Source: JBJXGV01 sp046160485 (lineage in GTDB: Bacteria > Orphanbacterota > Orphanbacteria > JBJXGV01). From it: 64,000 bases of DNA. The DNA is taken from positions 1 through 64,000 of the forward strand of contig JBJXGV010000038.1 in NCBI GenBank assembly GCA_046160485.1, given 5' to 3'. Within the stretch, counting starts at the first letter, position 1. The number at the start of each line of letters is the position of its first letter. This document shows, in pieces, positions 44,070 to 51,607 of the stretch. The translations under genes were made by a program, and so were the position numbers. Under the pieces are notes generated by a model. The model was given only the letters and a program-made list of their open reading frames with translations. It ran no database searches and had not been told where the DNA came from.

Positions 44070-44219
44070 CTACAGAACTCTGCGGCCCTGAATGAGGCGA
44101 ACCAAGACGACCACGATCGCGACGACGAGCAGAATATGGATAAGGCCGCCCATCGTGTACGAAGTCACGAGGCCGAGCGCCCAAAGCACGATCAACAGGA
44201 TTGCGACAGTCATAAGCAT
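44070..44219 (-). CDS. Lmo0937-family small membrane protein
   Basis: A 49-residue protein starting at ATG 44219. It is almost entirely hydrophobic: AILLIVLWALGLVTSYTMGG, IHILLVVAIVVVLVRLIQ, and a basic tail GRRVL. Length and the LWALGLVTSYTMGGLIHIL text match the Lmo0937 family, short proteins often found near stress and envelope genes. It lies 30 bases upstream of the DUF3185-like gene on the same strand. AAAGG at ten bases is a weak ribosome site. Confidence 0.75.
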   Translation of the reverse strand: MLMTVAILLIVLWALGLVTSYTMGGLIHILLVVAIVVVLVRLIQGRRVL

Positions 44220-44321
44220 GTGTCACAGCCTTTCGCTTAAGAGAGTTGAAGCTTGCACCGTGCGCCACGAGAGGCAATTGACGACTCGCGACGCGTTCGC
44301 GGGCATGGTGAACCGGGTTCG

Positions 44322-44996
44322 TTACTCGCCGCTCATCGCAAGATCGAGTGGCCGGATTTCGACGAGCCTGATCTCGAGCGGATTCTCCCCCGTGAGTTCC
44401 TTAACGAAGAGCGGAAATGGGTAGTCGGGGCTGAGAACCACCTCGAGTTCCGCGATACCCGTGTCGGTGCTCTTCATGACGAGGTGGTAGCCCTTAACGC
44501 CAGCGATCGTTTCGGTCCGATCGCACGTGATGAGAAAGAGCGGCCGCCCATCCGGTCGCGGCATGACCGAGTTATAGGTCTTGCCGACATCGAATTCCCT
44601 GCGCTCCCCGACGATTCCGACGATCGGCCCCATGTGCAGGTAGTTGTTGACGAGGTGCGGGATGTTCGTGCTCGTCAGATCAACCTGCGCAAAAGTGCCG
44701 TGCTCGCTGAGGATCGAAGCCGTGCCCGCCCTGTCCATGAAAGCCAGTTCGTACGAATCCGTCCCCGCCCCCCGGCCGGGATAGCTCACGTGGTAGTGGG
44801 CACGCTCAACGTCGTTGAGCGTCACGCCGCGCTTCTCGCTGAGGAGCCGGACGTGCGACCCACCCTGGAGCGCGTCATCGAGTTGTGTTTGAGCGCACAC
44901 CGGGCACTGCTGAGCGAGCGCGACGGCGGGCGCCGCAAGGAGGAGAGAAGCGAGGACGCCTAGTAATGCCCTCTTGAAACTACGGTTGTCTGACAT
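44322..44996 (-). CDS. Exported protein of unknown function
   Basis: A 224-residue protein. GGAGG precedes ATG 44996 and a signal peptide ends APAVALAQQ. The mature start has a C-x2-C pair (QQCPVCAQTQ), after which a beta-rich body shows no family I recognise (YELAFMDRAGT, GKTYNSVMPRPDGRPLFLIT, TGIAELEVVLSPDYPFPLFVKE). It is probably periplasmic. It belongs to a same-strand run of envelope genes from 46293 to 40551. Confidence 0.65.
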   Translation of the reverse strand: MSDNRSFKRALLGVLASLLLAAPAVALAQQCPVCAQTQLDDALQGGSHVRLLSEKRGVTLNDVERAHYHVSYPGRGAGTDSYELAFMDRAGTASILSEHGTFAQVDLTSTNIPHLVNNYLHMGPIVGIVGERREFDVGKTYNSVMPRPDGRPLFLITCDRTETIAGVKGYHLVMKSTDTGIAELEVVLSPDYPFPLFVKELTGENPLEIRLVEIRPLDLAMSGE

Positions 44997-45073
44997 AACA
45001 CACCTCCAATTGAGACCCCGGCAGCTTGCGAAGCTCGCAAGCCCTGATGGGGTCGTGTTGCATCACATCTTGC

Positions 45074-45580
45074 CTAGTGGTAGAACGTCCAGCCGGCCGT
45101 CAGTTTCACGTCCGGCGACTCGTCGACGAGACCCAGCTTGGCTTCGAGGAAGAAGCGATCGCCGGACGAGAGGCCCTTCTCGATTCCGCCGAGCACGTTC
45201 ACACCAAGATCCGTGCTCGAGTCATCGCCCAAACCGTTGCTGTCGTAGCTGACGATGTTCGCTCCGATCCCGCCGCCGAGATATGGCGACCAAACGTCCC
45301 ACGACTCGCGGAATCGGTAGGCTGCCTCAAAGTTGATAGCGACAAGTGTGATGTCATCGCCAAGACCGACTTCGATGTTGGGCTGAAAGCGGACATGCTT
45401 GGCGAAGTTGCCGAAGTCCATGTGCGCGCCGAAGTGAAACTGATCGGGATCGAACGTGAGCCCAACGCGGGGTCCCCATCCACGGAAGCCGATATCGCTA
45501 TGGGGATCAGAGCCGCGCGCGGCGCTCGGTGCCAGTGCCAATGTCAGCGCCAAGAGAGTGGCGGTCATGATGTGTCGCAT
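45074..45580 (-). CDS. Small outer-membrane beta-barrel protein
   Basis: A 168-residue protein with signal peptide (ending PSAARGSD) and AGAAGG before ATG 45580. Strand-like segments are RVGLTFDPDQFHFGAHMDF, RFQPNIEVGLGDDITLVAINF, AAYRFRESWDVWSPYLGGGIG and FFLEAKLGLVDESPDVKLTAG; the terminal WTFYH is aromatic. Size and pattern suggest an eight-stranded barrel of the OmpA/OmpW porin-like fold. Function not known. Confidence 0.7.
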   Translation of the reverse strand: MRHIMTATLLALTLALAPSAARGSDPHSDIGFRGWGPRVGLTFDPDQFHFGAHMDFGNFAKHVRFQPNIEVGLGDDITLVAINFEAAYRFRESWDVWSPYLGGGIGANIVSYDSNGLGDDSSTDLGVNVLGGIEKGLSSGDRFFLEAKLGLVDESPDVKLTAGWTFYH

Positions 45581-45615
45581 GTCGACTACCTTCTTTCTGA
45601 ATGGGTTGGATCGAA

Positions 45616-46293
45616 CTACTTCTTTGCGAGAACCGTGATGCTCGTCGGAGCAGTCATCTGAATATTCAACCTCTGACCCGGATTGAGCTCGATGTCGTCG
45701 CCCTTCGTCGCGAGCATGACGATGGTACCGACGCCGGCTCCAATTGCCGTGCCCTTCAGTGCCCCGTCCTTGCCATCGGCGATCCCGCCGATGATGGCGC
45801 CGAGGACCGTGCCGGCTGCGACCTTCTCGACATCATCGCGAGTACCGGAGTCTGCTCGTAACGCGAGGGGCACGGACGAAAGCGAGTGCGCCTTGCCGTC
45901 CGAGTCGACGATTTCGTTGAACGCGAGCGTCATCGCAGCGCGGTCCTTGATGCGCCCGGACGCCTGCACGCCGCGAAGTGACCCGCGAACCCGTGCGCCG
46001 GCGGGAATGACGACTTTTCCATCAACGATGATGGGCTCGATCGTCGTGGCGTTGAACTGATCGCCGTTGACGTTCGTATCCGTGCTGAGCCGCGTGTCGA
46101 GCGATGCGACGATGCTCGTACCGGCGGGAATAACCGCTGTGTCGTAGCGCGGCTTGGGTGCCTGGGCCGCCGGTGCGGGTTGCGTACGCTTCGCAGTTCG
46201 CGATTCGTCTTCCGCCCGCCCGCTCGTGCAACCGGACGCGACGACCACAGCCATCAGTAAGAGAGCGCCCATACTACCCGTGATTCGTTTCAT
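45616..46293 (-). CDS. Lipoprotein with glycine-zipper segment
   Basis: A 225-residue protein. ATG 46293 opens a signal sequence with lipobox VVVASGC. A Pro/Ala-rich spacer leads to a beta-rich domain (VIPAGTSIVASLDTRLSTDT, GKVVIPAGARVRGSLRGV) like those in VirB10/TrbI-type and related envelope proteins. It is followed by a Gly-zipper (GTVLGAIIGGIADG, GTAIGAGVGTIVML) that could insert in a membrane, and the end LNIQMTAPTSITVLAKK. The family is widespread but not functionally defined. Confidence 0.65.
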   Translation of the reverse strand: MKRITGSMGALLLMAVVVASGCTSGRAEDESRTAKRTQPAPAAQAPKPRYDTAVIPAGTSIVASLDTRLSTDTNVNGDQFNATTIEPIIVDGKVVIPAGARVRGSLRGVQASGRIKDRAAMTLAFNEIVDSDGKAHSLSSVPLALRADSGTRDDVEKVAAGTVLGAIIGGIADGKDGALKGTAIGAGVGTIVMLATKGDDIELNPGQRLNIQMTAPTSITVLAKK

Positions 46294-46754
46294 GATGATT
46301 GACCTCGTCGCTCTTAGGACCGAGCAAGGCGGTGCGCTACCACAGCGTGACCGTGAGCCGCCTCGTCTCGGATGCGGACGGAAAGAGCCATCCGTCGCAC
46401 AGCCGATCTGTAAATTGAAGAATCGTCCGAGTAAGTCTTGCCATCGTGCCGTGACGACCCGGCTCGCTCGTTGCGGCACCGCGATCATCGTTAGCCGCGC
46501 TCCCCTAACACTCGGTGCCAGCAGCAGCCTCTTCGAGAACTGGGAGAATCTCTTCGAGATGAACCCTGTCCCCGAACCCTACGTAGCAACTTCCGGTCCC
46601 CGCGCGCCGACGCGCCTGCTCACGCGTCTCCGAGTCGATTCCGATAACAAGGCCACGATTCGCAACCCGAGAGGAAAGTGCAACTCGAGCGGACGGGTTC
46701 TCTCTCGTAGAATCGGATCGCGTCAAGACTCGGCTGGCCACCAAGGAGACTCAC
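46294..46754. other. 461-base gap without a supported gene
   Basis: This holds the upstream regions of the lipoprotein (minus) and DAHP synthase (plus). Open frames on both strands exist, but none has a ribosome site or recognisable product. A -10-like TAGAAT at 46708-46713, with a weak TCGAGC 17 bases before, may belong to the DAHP synthase promoter. Confidence 0.5.
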
Positions 46755-47822
46755 GTGCCGCGACACCCGCTTGAAGACGTCAACGTTCTGTCGAGCCGCC
46801 GTCTCGTGACCCCGGACGAGATCCACACCCGCTTGCCAGTCTCCGAGACGGCCGCGGAGACGGTCTGGTCTGCGCGCGAAACGATCAAAGCGATCATCGA
46901 TCGGAGCGACCCGCGGCTCTTGATTGTCGTGGGGCCGTGTTCGATTCACTCCGTCGACGCCGCGCGCGAGTACGCGCAGCGCTTGCGCCGCCTCGCCGCC
47001 GAAGTCGCCGACACGTTCTTCGTCGTGATGCGCGTCTACTTCGAGAAGCCGCGCACGACCGTCGGGTGGAAGGGATTCATCACCGATCCCGCGCTCGACG
47101 ACTCGTTCCGAATCGACGACGGGTTGCGGATGGCGCGCGAGCTGCTTCTCGAGTTCGCCGAGATCGGGCTTCCCGCGGGGACCGAGTTCGTCGACCCGAT
47201 CATTCCGCAGTACGTCGCCGACCTCGTCGCTTGGACCGCGATCGGCGCGCGCACGATCGAGTCGCAGAAGCACCGCGAATTAGCGAGCGGGCTCTCGACG
47301 CCGGTCGGCATGAAGAACGGCACCGACGGCAATCTCGAGACGGCGCTCAACGCGCTCCTCTCGGTCTCCGAGTCGCATCAGTTTCTCGGCGTCGACAAGA
47401 ACGGGGACTCGGCGGTCTTCGTGACGCGCGGAAATCCGTACGCGCACATCGTGCTGCGCGGCGGCCGCACGCCGAACTACGACTCGGTGAGCATCCGCCT
47501 CTGCGAGGAAGCGCTCGCGCGCGCCGGACTCCGCGAGATCGTGGTCGTCGACGCAAGCCACGCGAATTCGCGCAAGGATCACGCGATCCAACCGATGGTC
47601 TTTCGCGATTGCGTGCATCAGATTCTCGAGGGGAACCGCTCGATCATCGGGCTCATGCTCGAGAGCAATCTACACGCGGGGAAGCAGCCGATTCCGAAGG
47701 ATCCGGCGCAGCTCGCGTACGGCGTCTCCGTGACCGACGCGTGCATCGATTGGGAGACGACGGAAGCGCTCCTGCGCGAATCGCGCGAGAAGTTGCGCGG
47801 CCGGCTCGGCTCGCGCGCGTAG
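46755..47822 (+). CDS. 3-deoxy-7-phosphoheptulonate synthase, class I (AroF/G/H type)
   Basis: A 355-residue enzyme, full length. GTG 46755 is preceded by AAGGAGA. Active-site motifs are VVGPCSIHSVDAA (phosphoenolpyruvate), YFEKPRTTVGWKGFI, GTEFVDPIIPQY, ESQKHRELASGLSTPVGMKNGTDG, LRGGRTPNYD and VDASHANSRKDH (metal ligands). It condenses phosphoenolpyruvate and erythrose 4-phosphate in the first step of the shikimate pathway. Sequence alone does not tell which aromatic amino acid inhibits it. It stands alone, converging on the kinase gene. Confidence 0.95.
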   Translation: MPRHPLEDVNVLSSRRLVTPDEIHTRLPVSETAAETVWSARETIKAIIDRSDPRLLIVVGPCSIHSVDAAREYAQRLRRLAAEVADTFFVVMRVYFEKPRTTVGWKGFITDPALDDSFRIDDGLRMARELLLEFAEIGLPAGTEFVDPIIPQYVADLVAWTAIGARTIESQKHRELASGLSTPVGMKNGTDGNLETALNALLSVSESHQFLGVDKNGDSAVFVTRGNPYAHIVLRGGRTPNYDSVSIRLCEEALARAGLREIVVVDASHANSRKDHAIQPMVFRDCVHQILEGNRSIIGLMLESNLHAGKQPIPKDPAQLAYGVSVTDACIDWETTEALLRESREKLRGRLGSRA

Positions 47823-47845
47823 CCGGAATCACGCCCGCGCCGCGC

Positions 47846-50791
47846 TTATCGCTCGATCGCGGAGTCGGCGGCGGCTGATGCGAGCCGCCGAGTTTCGATC
47901 GCCAGCGCCCGGCGGCCGGTACGTTCATAGACCACCGCGACGCGTTCCGCCAAGCCATGCTTGATCGCGACCGAGGCGTCGCCCGACCGCGACACGGCGG
48001 CGTAGCCGCGCACGAGCAGCGACTCCCCCTCCGCGACGCGTCCTTCTCCACAGAGCGCCGCGCCGAGCAGACAATCGATTTGCGACACGCGCCAGTGCCC
48101 TTCCGGCATCGTCTTGGAGAAGATGCGGCGGCTCTCGCGGAGCGCCTCGCCCGCCTCCGCCGCGCGCCCGCGGTCGAGCAGGACATTGCCGAGGCGCAGG
48201 TGCGTATTCGACACGCTCTCGTGATCCGGTCCGAGGGTCTTGAGCTTCAGTACGAGCGACTCGCGCAAGAGCGCCTCAGCCTCGTCGAGCCGACCCTGTT
48301 TCTGAACGGGCCCGGCGAGATTCGTCAGAGCGATCGCGACCGTGGAGTGATCCGCGCCGAAGTTCGTCCGCAAACTCTCGATCGCCTCCCGGTAGAGAAT
48401 CTCCGCCTCGGCGAAGCGCCCGGCCACCTCGAGCGTGATGGCGAGGTTTCCCTTCGCGCGCGCAACGTTGGCGTGTCCGTCGCCGAACGTCTCCACGTAC
48501 AGCGCGATGACCTCGCGATACGTCGATTCCGCTTCAGAATACTTTCCCTGGGCCGTTCGTACAAAAGCGAGGCTGTTGAGCGTCGTGCCGACCGACGTGT
48601 GCCGGTCGCCGAGCACTTTCCTCCGCTTCGACAGCGCCTCCACGAAGAACGCCTCCGCGCGGGCGTTCTCCCCCCGCTGGCGATACATCGTTCCGATGTT
48701 GTGCAGGTTGGTCGCGATGTCCGGATGGTCGTCGCTCAGCACCGCGCGGCGGATCGCGAGCGCGCGCGTGAGCGACGCTTCCCCTTCGGCGCCTTTGCCC
48801 GACGCGTTCTGCACATTGCCGAGAGACTCGAGCGTCGCGGCATACACGACGTCCTTCGTGACACCCAATCGATCGCGAATTGCGATCGACTTGAGCAGGA
48901 GCGACTCGGCCTCGGCGTGCCCCTCCGCGCTATACCCGGAGCGATAGATCAGCGCGCTCGCCACGCTGGTGAGCGCGCTCGCGAGCGCGAGGCTCGCGGG
49001 CCCGGACTCGGCCGTCACCTCGGCGAGATGCGCTCGCGCGAGCGATTCCGCCGCCGCGTGGTCGCCCTGGCGCGAGTAGAGATCCTGCAAGTCGGCGCTC
49101 GTCGCCGCGACGGCGGGCGCGGCGGGGCCGTGAAGCCGCCGCTGCACGTGCAACGCATCGACGAGAAGCGGCTCCGCGGCGTCGTACTCGCCGAGCGACA
49201 GGTAGGTCGAGCCCATGGTCGCCCTGAGTGCGGCTTGCACATCCGGCTGCGCAGCGAGCTCGCGATCGATTCGTCCGGCGGCGACATCGACGACTTCCCG
49301 AACGGTCACCTCGCGGCCAAGCGCCGACTTCGGATCCACCGCCGCGAGCATCTCACGCAAGAATCCGTTCACGGCTTCGGCCTTCTCCGCTTCGGCAATC
49401 GCCTTCGCGCGCTCGCGGCGCTGGCCTTCGTAGAGCACCGACATCGTGATCGTCGAGACGACAAGTACGGCGAAGAGGGTCGCAAGAAGCACCGCGGCCG
49501 CGCGGTGCCGCGCCGCGAGTTTTCGGATCTGGTACGTGGCGCTCGCGGGACGCGCGAGAATCGGCTGATCCGTCAGGTAGCGGCGAATGTCGTCCGCGAG
49601 CGCCGCGACACTTTGGTATCGCCGCTCGGGATCCTTCTCGAGCGCTTTCGCAATGATCGTCTCGATATCGCCGCGCAGAAGCGGCGCGATCGCGCCTGCC
49701 TTCCGCGGCGTCTCCTCGCGAATGATTCGCACGGCCTCGAGGAGTGCGTCGGCGCGAACCCGATACGGCGGCACTCCGGCGAGCAGCCGGTAGAGAATGA
49801 CGCCGAGTGAATACACGTCGCTTCGAAAATCGATCTCGTCGGGATTTCCGCGCGTCTGCTCGGGACTCATGTACGGGAGCGTTCCCTGAAGCGCGCTCGG
49901 CTCCGTGCGCGATGCGACCATCGAAACGTCGGCGTCGCTGATGCGCGCCAAACCGAAGTCGACGACCTTCACGCGCTGCGCGCGCGCCGCATGCGTCGTG
50001 GACGCCGCCCCGCCGCGCGGCGCGTCCGCACGAAACGCATCCTCCGCGACGAGAATGTTCGAAGGCTTCAGGTCGCGATGAATGACGCCGCGCTGGTGGG
50101 CGTAGACGATCGCGTCGCACACCTCCAGGAATACGTCGAGCCGCCGATGGAGATCCGCGACGTCCGACGCCGCGCCGGCGATGCCGCCCGCGCGATCCGC
50201 ATCGCCGTCGCTCGCCGCGTCGAGCGGAACGCCGCGCACCAGCTCCATCGCGAAGAACGGCTGCCCCTCGTCGGTGTTGCCCACCTCGTAGATCGCGGCG
50301 ATCCCAGGGTGCTGGAGCCGAGCGAGCGTCTGCGTCTCGCGGCGAAAGAAGCGCAGCTCCAGCGCGTCGGCGGCCCATCCGGCGCGCATCAGCTTCAGCG
50401 CCACCCGCCGGCGCGGCTCTTCCTGCTCGGCTTCGTAGACAATTCCCATCCCGCCCTTCCCGAGGCGGCGGACGATGCGGAACCGGCCGACGGTGCGACC
50501 GATCCGCGGATCGGCAGCGTCGGCATCGGCTTCGTCGCGCGCGAGCGACGGCGCCGCGCCCGATGGGCTCGCTGCGGCGGCCGCGGCGACGGCGAGGAGC
50601 GCAGCCGGCGCGTCGAGGAGCGCGTCGGCGCCCTGGTCTGCGGCAAGCAGCTCGCGCACGAAAGAAAGAAGCGCGCCGTCGCCCGCGCACGCGCGCGCGA
50701 TGAACGCCTCGCGCCGCTCCGCGGAAACTTCCACGGCCTCGGCGAAAATCGCGTCGGCGCGCCGCCAGAGATCGGGATCGGCCGGCGTCAC
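47846..50791 (-). CDS. Ser/Thr protein kinase with kinesin-light-chain-like TPRs, partner of the ECF-type sigma factor
   Basis: A 981-residue kinase. GTG 50791 overlaps the sigma factor stop as GTGA. An N-terminal helical region (1-95) precedes the kinase domain (104-406): GKGGMGIV (111-118), VALKLM lysine, HRDLKPSN (238-245, RD-type), DFG (278-280), YMSPEQ. A transmembrane helix lies at about 431-454, then 10-11 TPR units resembling the kinesin-light-chain type with IGTMYRQRGENARAEAFFVEAL-like text. This sigma-kinase coupling is known in ECF systems in which the kinase phosphorylates the sigma factor. The TPR half probably senses partners outside the inner membrane. Confidence 0.9.
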   Translation of the reverse strand: MTPADPDLWRRADAIFAEAVEVSAERREAFIARACAGDGALLSFVRELLAADQGADALLDAPAALLAVAAAAAASPSGAAPSLARDEADADAADPRIGRTVGRFRIVRRLGKGGMGIVYEAEQEEPRRRVALKLMRAGWAADALELRFFRRETQTLARLQHPGIAAIYEVGNTDEGQPFFAMELVRGVPLDAASDGDADRAGGIAGAASDVADLHRRLDVFLEVCDAIVYAHQRGVIHRDLKPSNILVAEDAFRADAPRGGAASTTHAARAQRVKVVDFGLARISDADVSMVASRTEPSALQGTLPYMSPEQTRGNPDEIDFRSDVYSLGVILYRLLAGVPPYRVRADALLEAVRIIREETPRKAGAIAPLLRGDIETIIAKALEKDPERRYQSVAALADDIRRYLTDQPILARPASATYQIRKLAARHRAAAVLLATLFAVLVVSTITMSVLYEGQRRERAKAIAEAEKAEAVNGFLREMLAAVDPKSALGREVTVREVVDVAAGRIDRELAAQPDVQAALRATMGSTYLSLGEYDAAEPLLVDALHVQRRLHGPAAPAVAATSADLQDLYSRQGDHAAAESLARAHLAEVTAESGPASLALASALTSVASALIYRSGYSAEGHAEAESLLLKSIAIRDRLGVTKDVVYAATLESLGNVQNASGKGAEGEASLTRALAIRRAVLSDDHPDIATNLHNIGTMYRQRGENARAEAFFVEALSKRRKVLGDRHTSVGTTLNSLAFVRTAQGKYSEAESTYREVIALYVETFGDGHANVARAKGNLAITLEVAGRFAEAEILYREAIESLRTNFGADHSTVAIALTNLAGPVQKQGRLDEAEALLRESLVLKLKTLGPDHESVSNTHLRLGNVLLDRGRAAEAGEALRESRRIFSKTMPEGHWRVSQIDCLLGAALCGEGRVAEGESLLVRGYAAVSRSGDASVAIKHGLAERVAVVYERTGRRALAIETRRLASAAADSAIER

Positions 50792-51411
50792 GCGAGCCCC
50801 GAAGGCGGCGGAGGCGACTCTCGAATCTCGCGCAAGAGATATGCGCGAGCGCGCCGCCAATCGCGCTTCACGGTGCTGTCCGCGACGCCGACCGCCGCCG
50901 CGGTCTCCTCAACGGAGAGCCCCGCGAAGAATCGAAGTTCGACGATGCGAGCGAGGCGCTCGTCGAGCGCAGCGAGCCGCGAGAGCGCGGAATCGAGCGC
51001 GAGAATCTCGTCGCTGCGCGGATCGACTCCGATCAGGTTGCCCGCGGCCGAGTCGTCGAGTGAAACGACGCGCGCTCCCCCGCCGCGCTTGCCGGTCGAG
51101 CGGCTGCGCGCGTAGTCCACGAGAATCTGCCGCATCGCCGTCGCAGCGATCCGGAAAAAGTGCGCGCGATCTTCCCACGCGATTCCGCTCGCTTGCACGA
51201 GCTTCAAGTACGCCTCGTGCACGACGGCGGTCGTGTTCATCGTTTCCGAGGGCGCGAGGCGTGCCGCTTCGTGGTGCGCGATTCGCCGCAACTCGGCGTA
51301 GACGCGATCGAAAACATCCCCGACGGCAGCCGGGTCGCCGCCGCGCGCCGCCGAGAGCAGCCGCGTGATGTCCGGGTCTCGGGATTCCGAGTCTGCGCTT
51401 TCGCCCCGCAT
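50788..51411 (-). CDS. ECF-type RNA polymerase sigma factor (TIGR02999-like)
   Basis: A 207-residue sigma-70 family protein with AAGGAG before ATG 51411. Region 2 reads VVHEAYLKLVQASGIAWEDR, then HFFRIAATAMRQILVDYAR; region 4 is LDERLARIVELRFFAGLSVEETAAAVGVADSTVKRDWRRARAYL. This is the TIGR02999-type group, which usually lacks an anti-sigma gene and occurs beside Ser/Thr kinases. In region 2.2, where most ECF factors have an acidic DAED motif that binds RNA polymerase, this one has NTTAVVHE with T60-T61. The kinase gene begins inside its stop codon. Its regulon is unknown; the divergent secreted protein at 51608 is a candidate. Confidence 0.9.
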   Translation of the reverse strand: MRGESADSESRDPDITRLLSAARGGDPAAVGDVFDRVYAELRRIAHHEAARLAPSETMNTTAVVHEAYLKLVQASGIAWEDRAHFFRIAATAMRQILVDYARSRSTGKRGGGARVVSLDDSAAGNLIGVDPRSDEILALDSALSRLAALDERLARIVELRFFAGLSVEETAAAVGVADSTVKRDWRRARAYLLREIRESPPPPSGLA

Positions 51412-51607
51412 GCTCTCTCCTTCGCGATCGCACCGTTTCGAACGAACCGCGGTGATTCCCGCTCGAGGCCCGGATGGTAGCAGAACCGAGTGGTCGAGCG
51501 CCTCAGCGCCGGCCGCCGAAATTTCGTGACCCCTCTCGAACGGATTTCTCGATTAGGGCCCCCGACGACTCGAAACACAACCGCATCGGTCCAACTGGAG
51601 GCAAGAA

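Noticed and set aside
46505..46744. 79-codon minus-strand frame in the gap before DAHP synthase
   Set aside because: No ribosome site, it starts inside the promoter region, and no family is recognised. It cannot be excluded but is unsupported.
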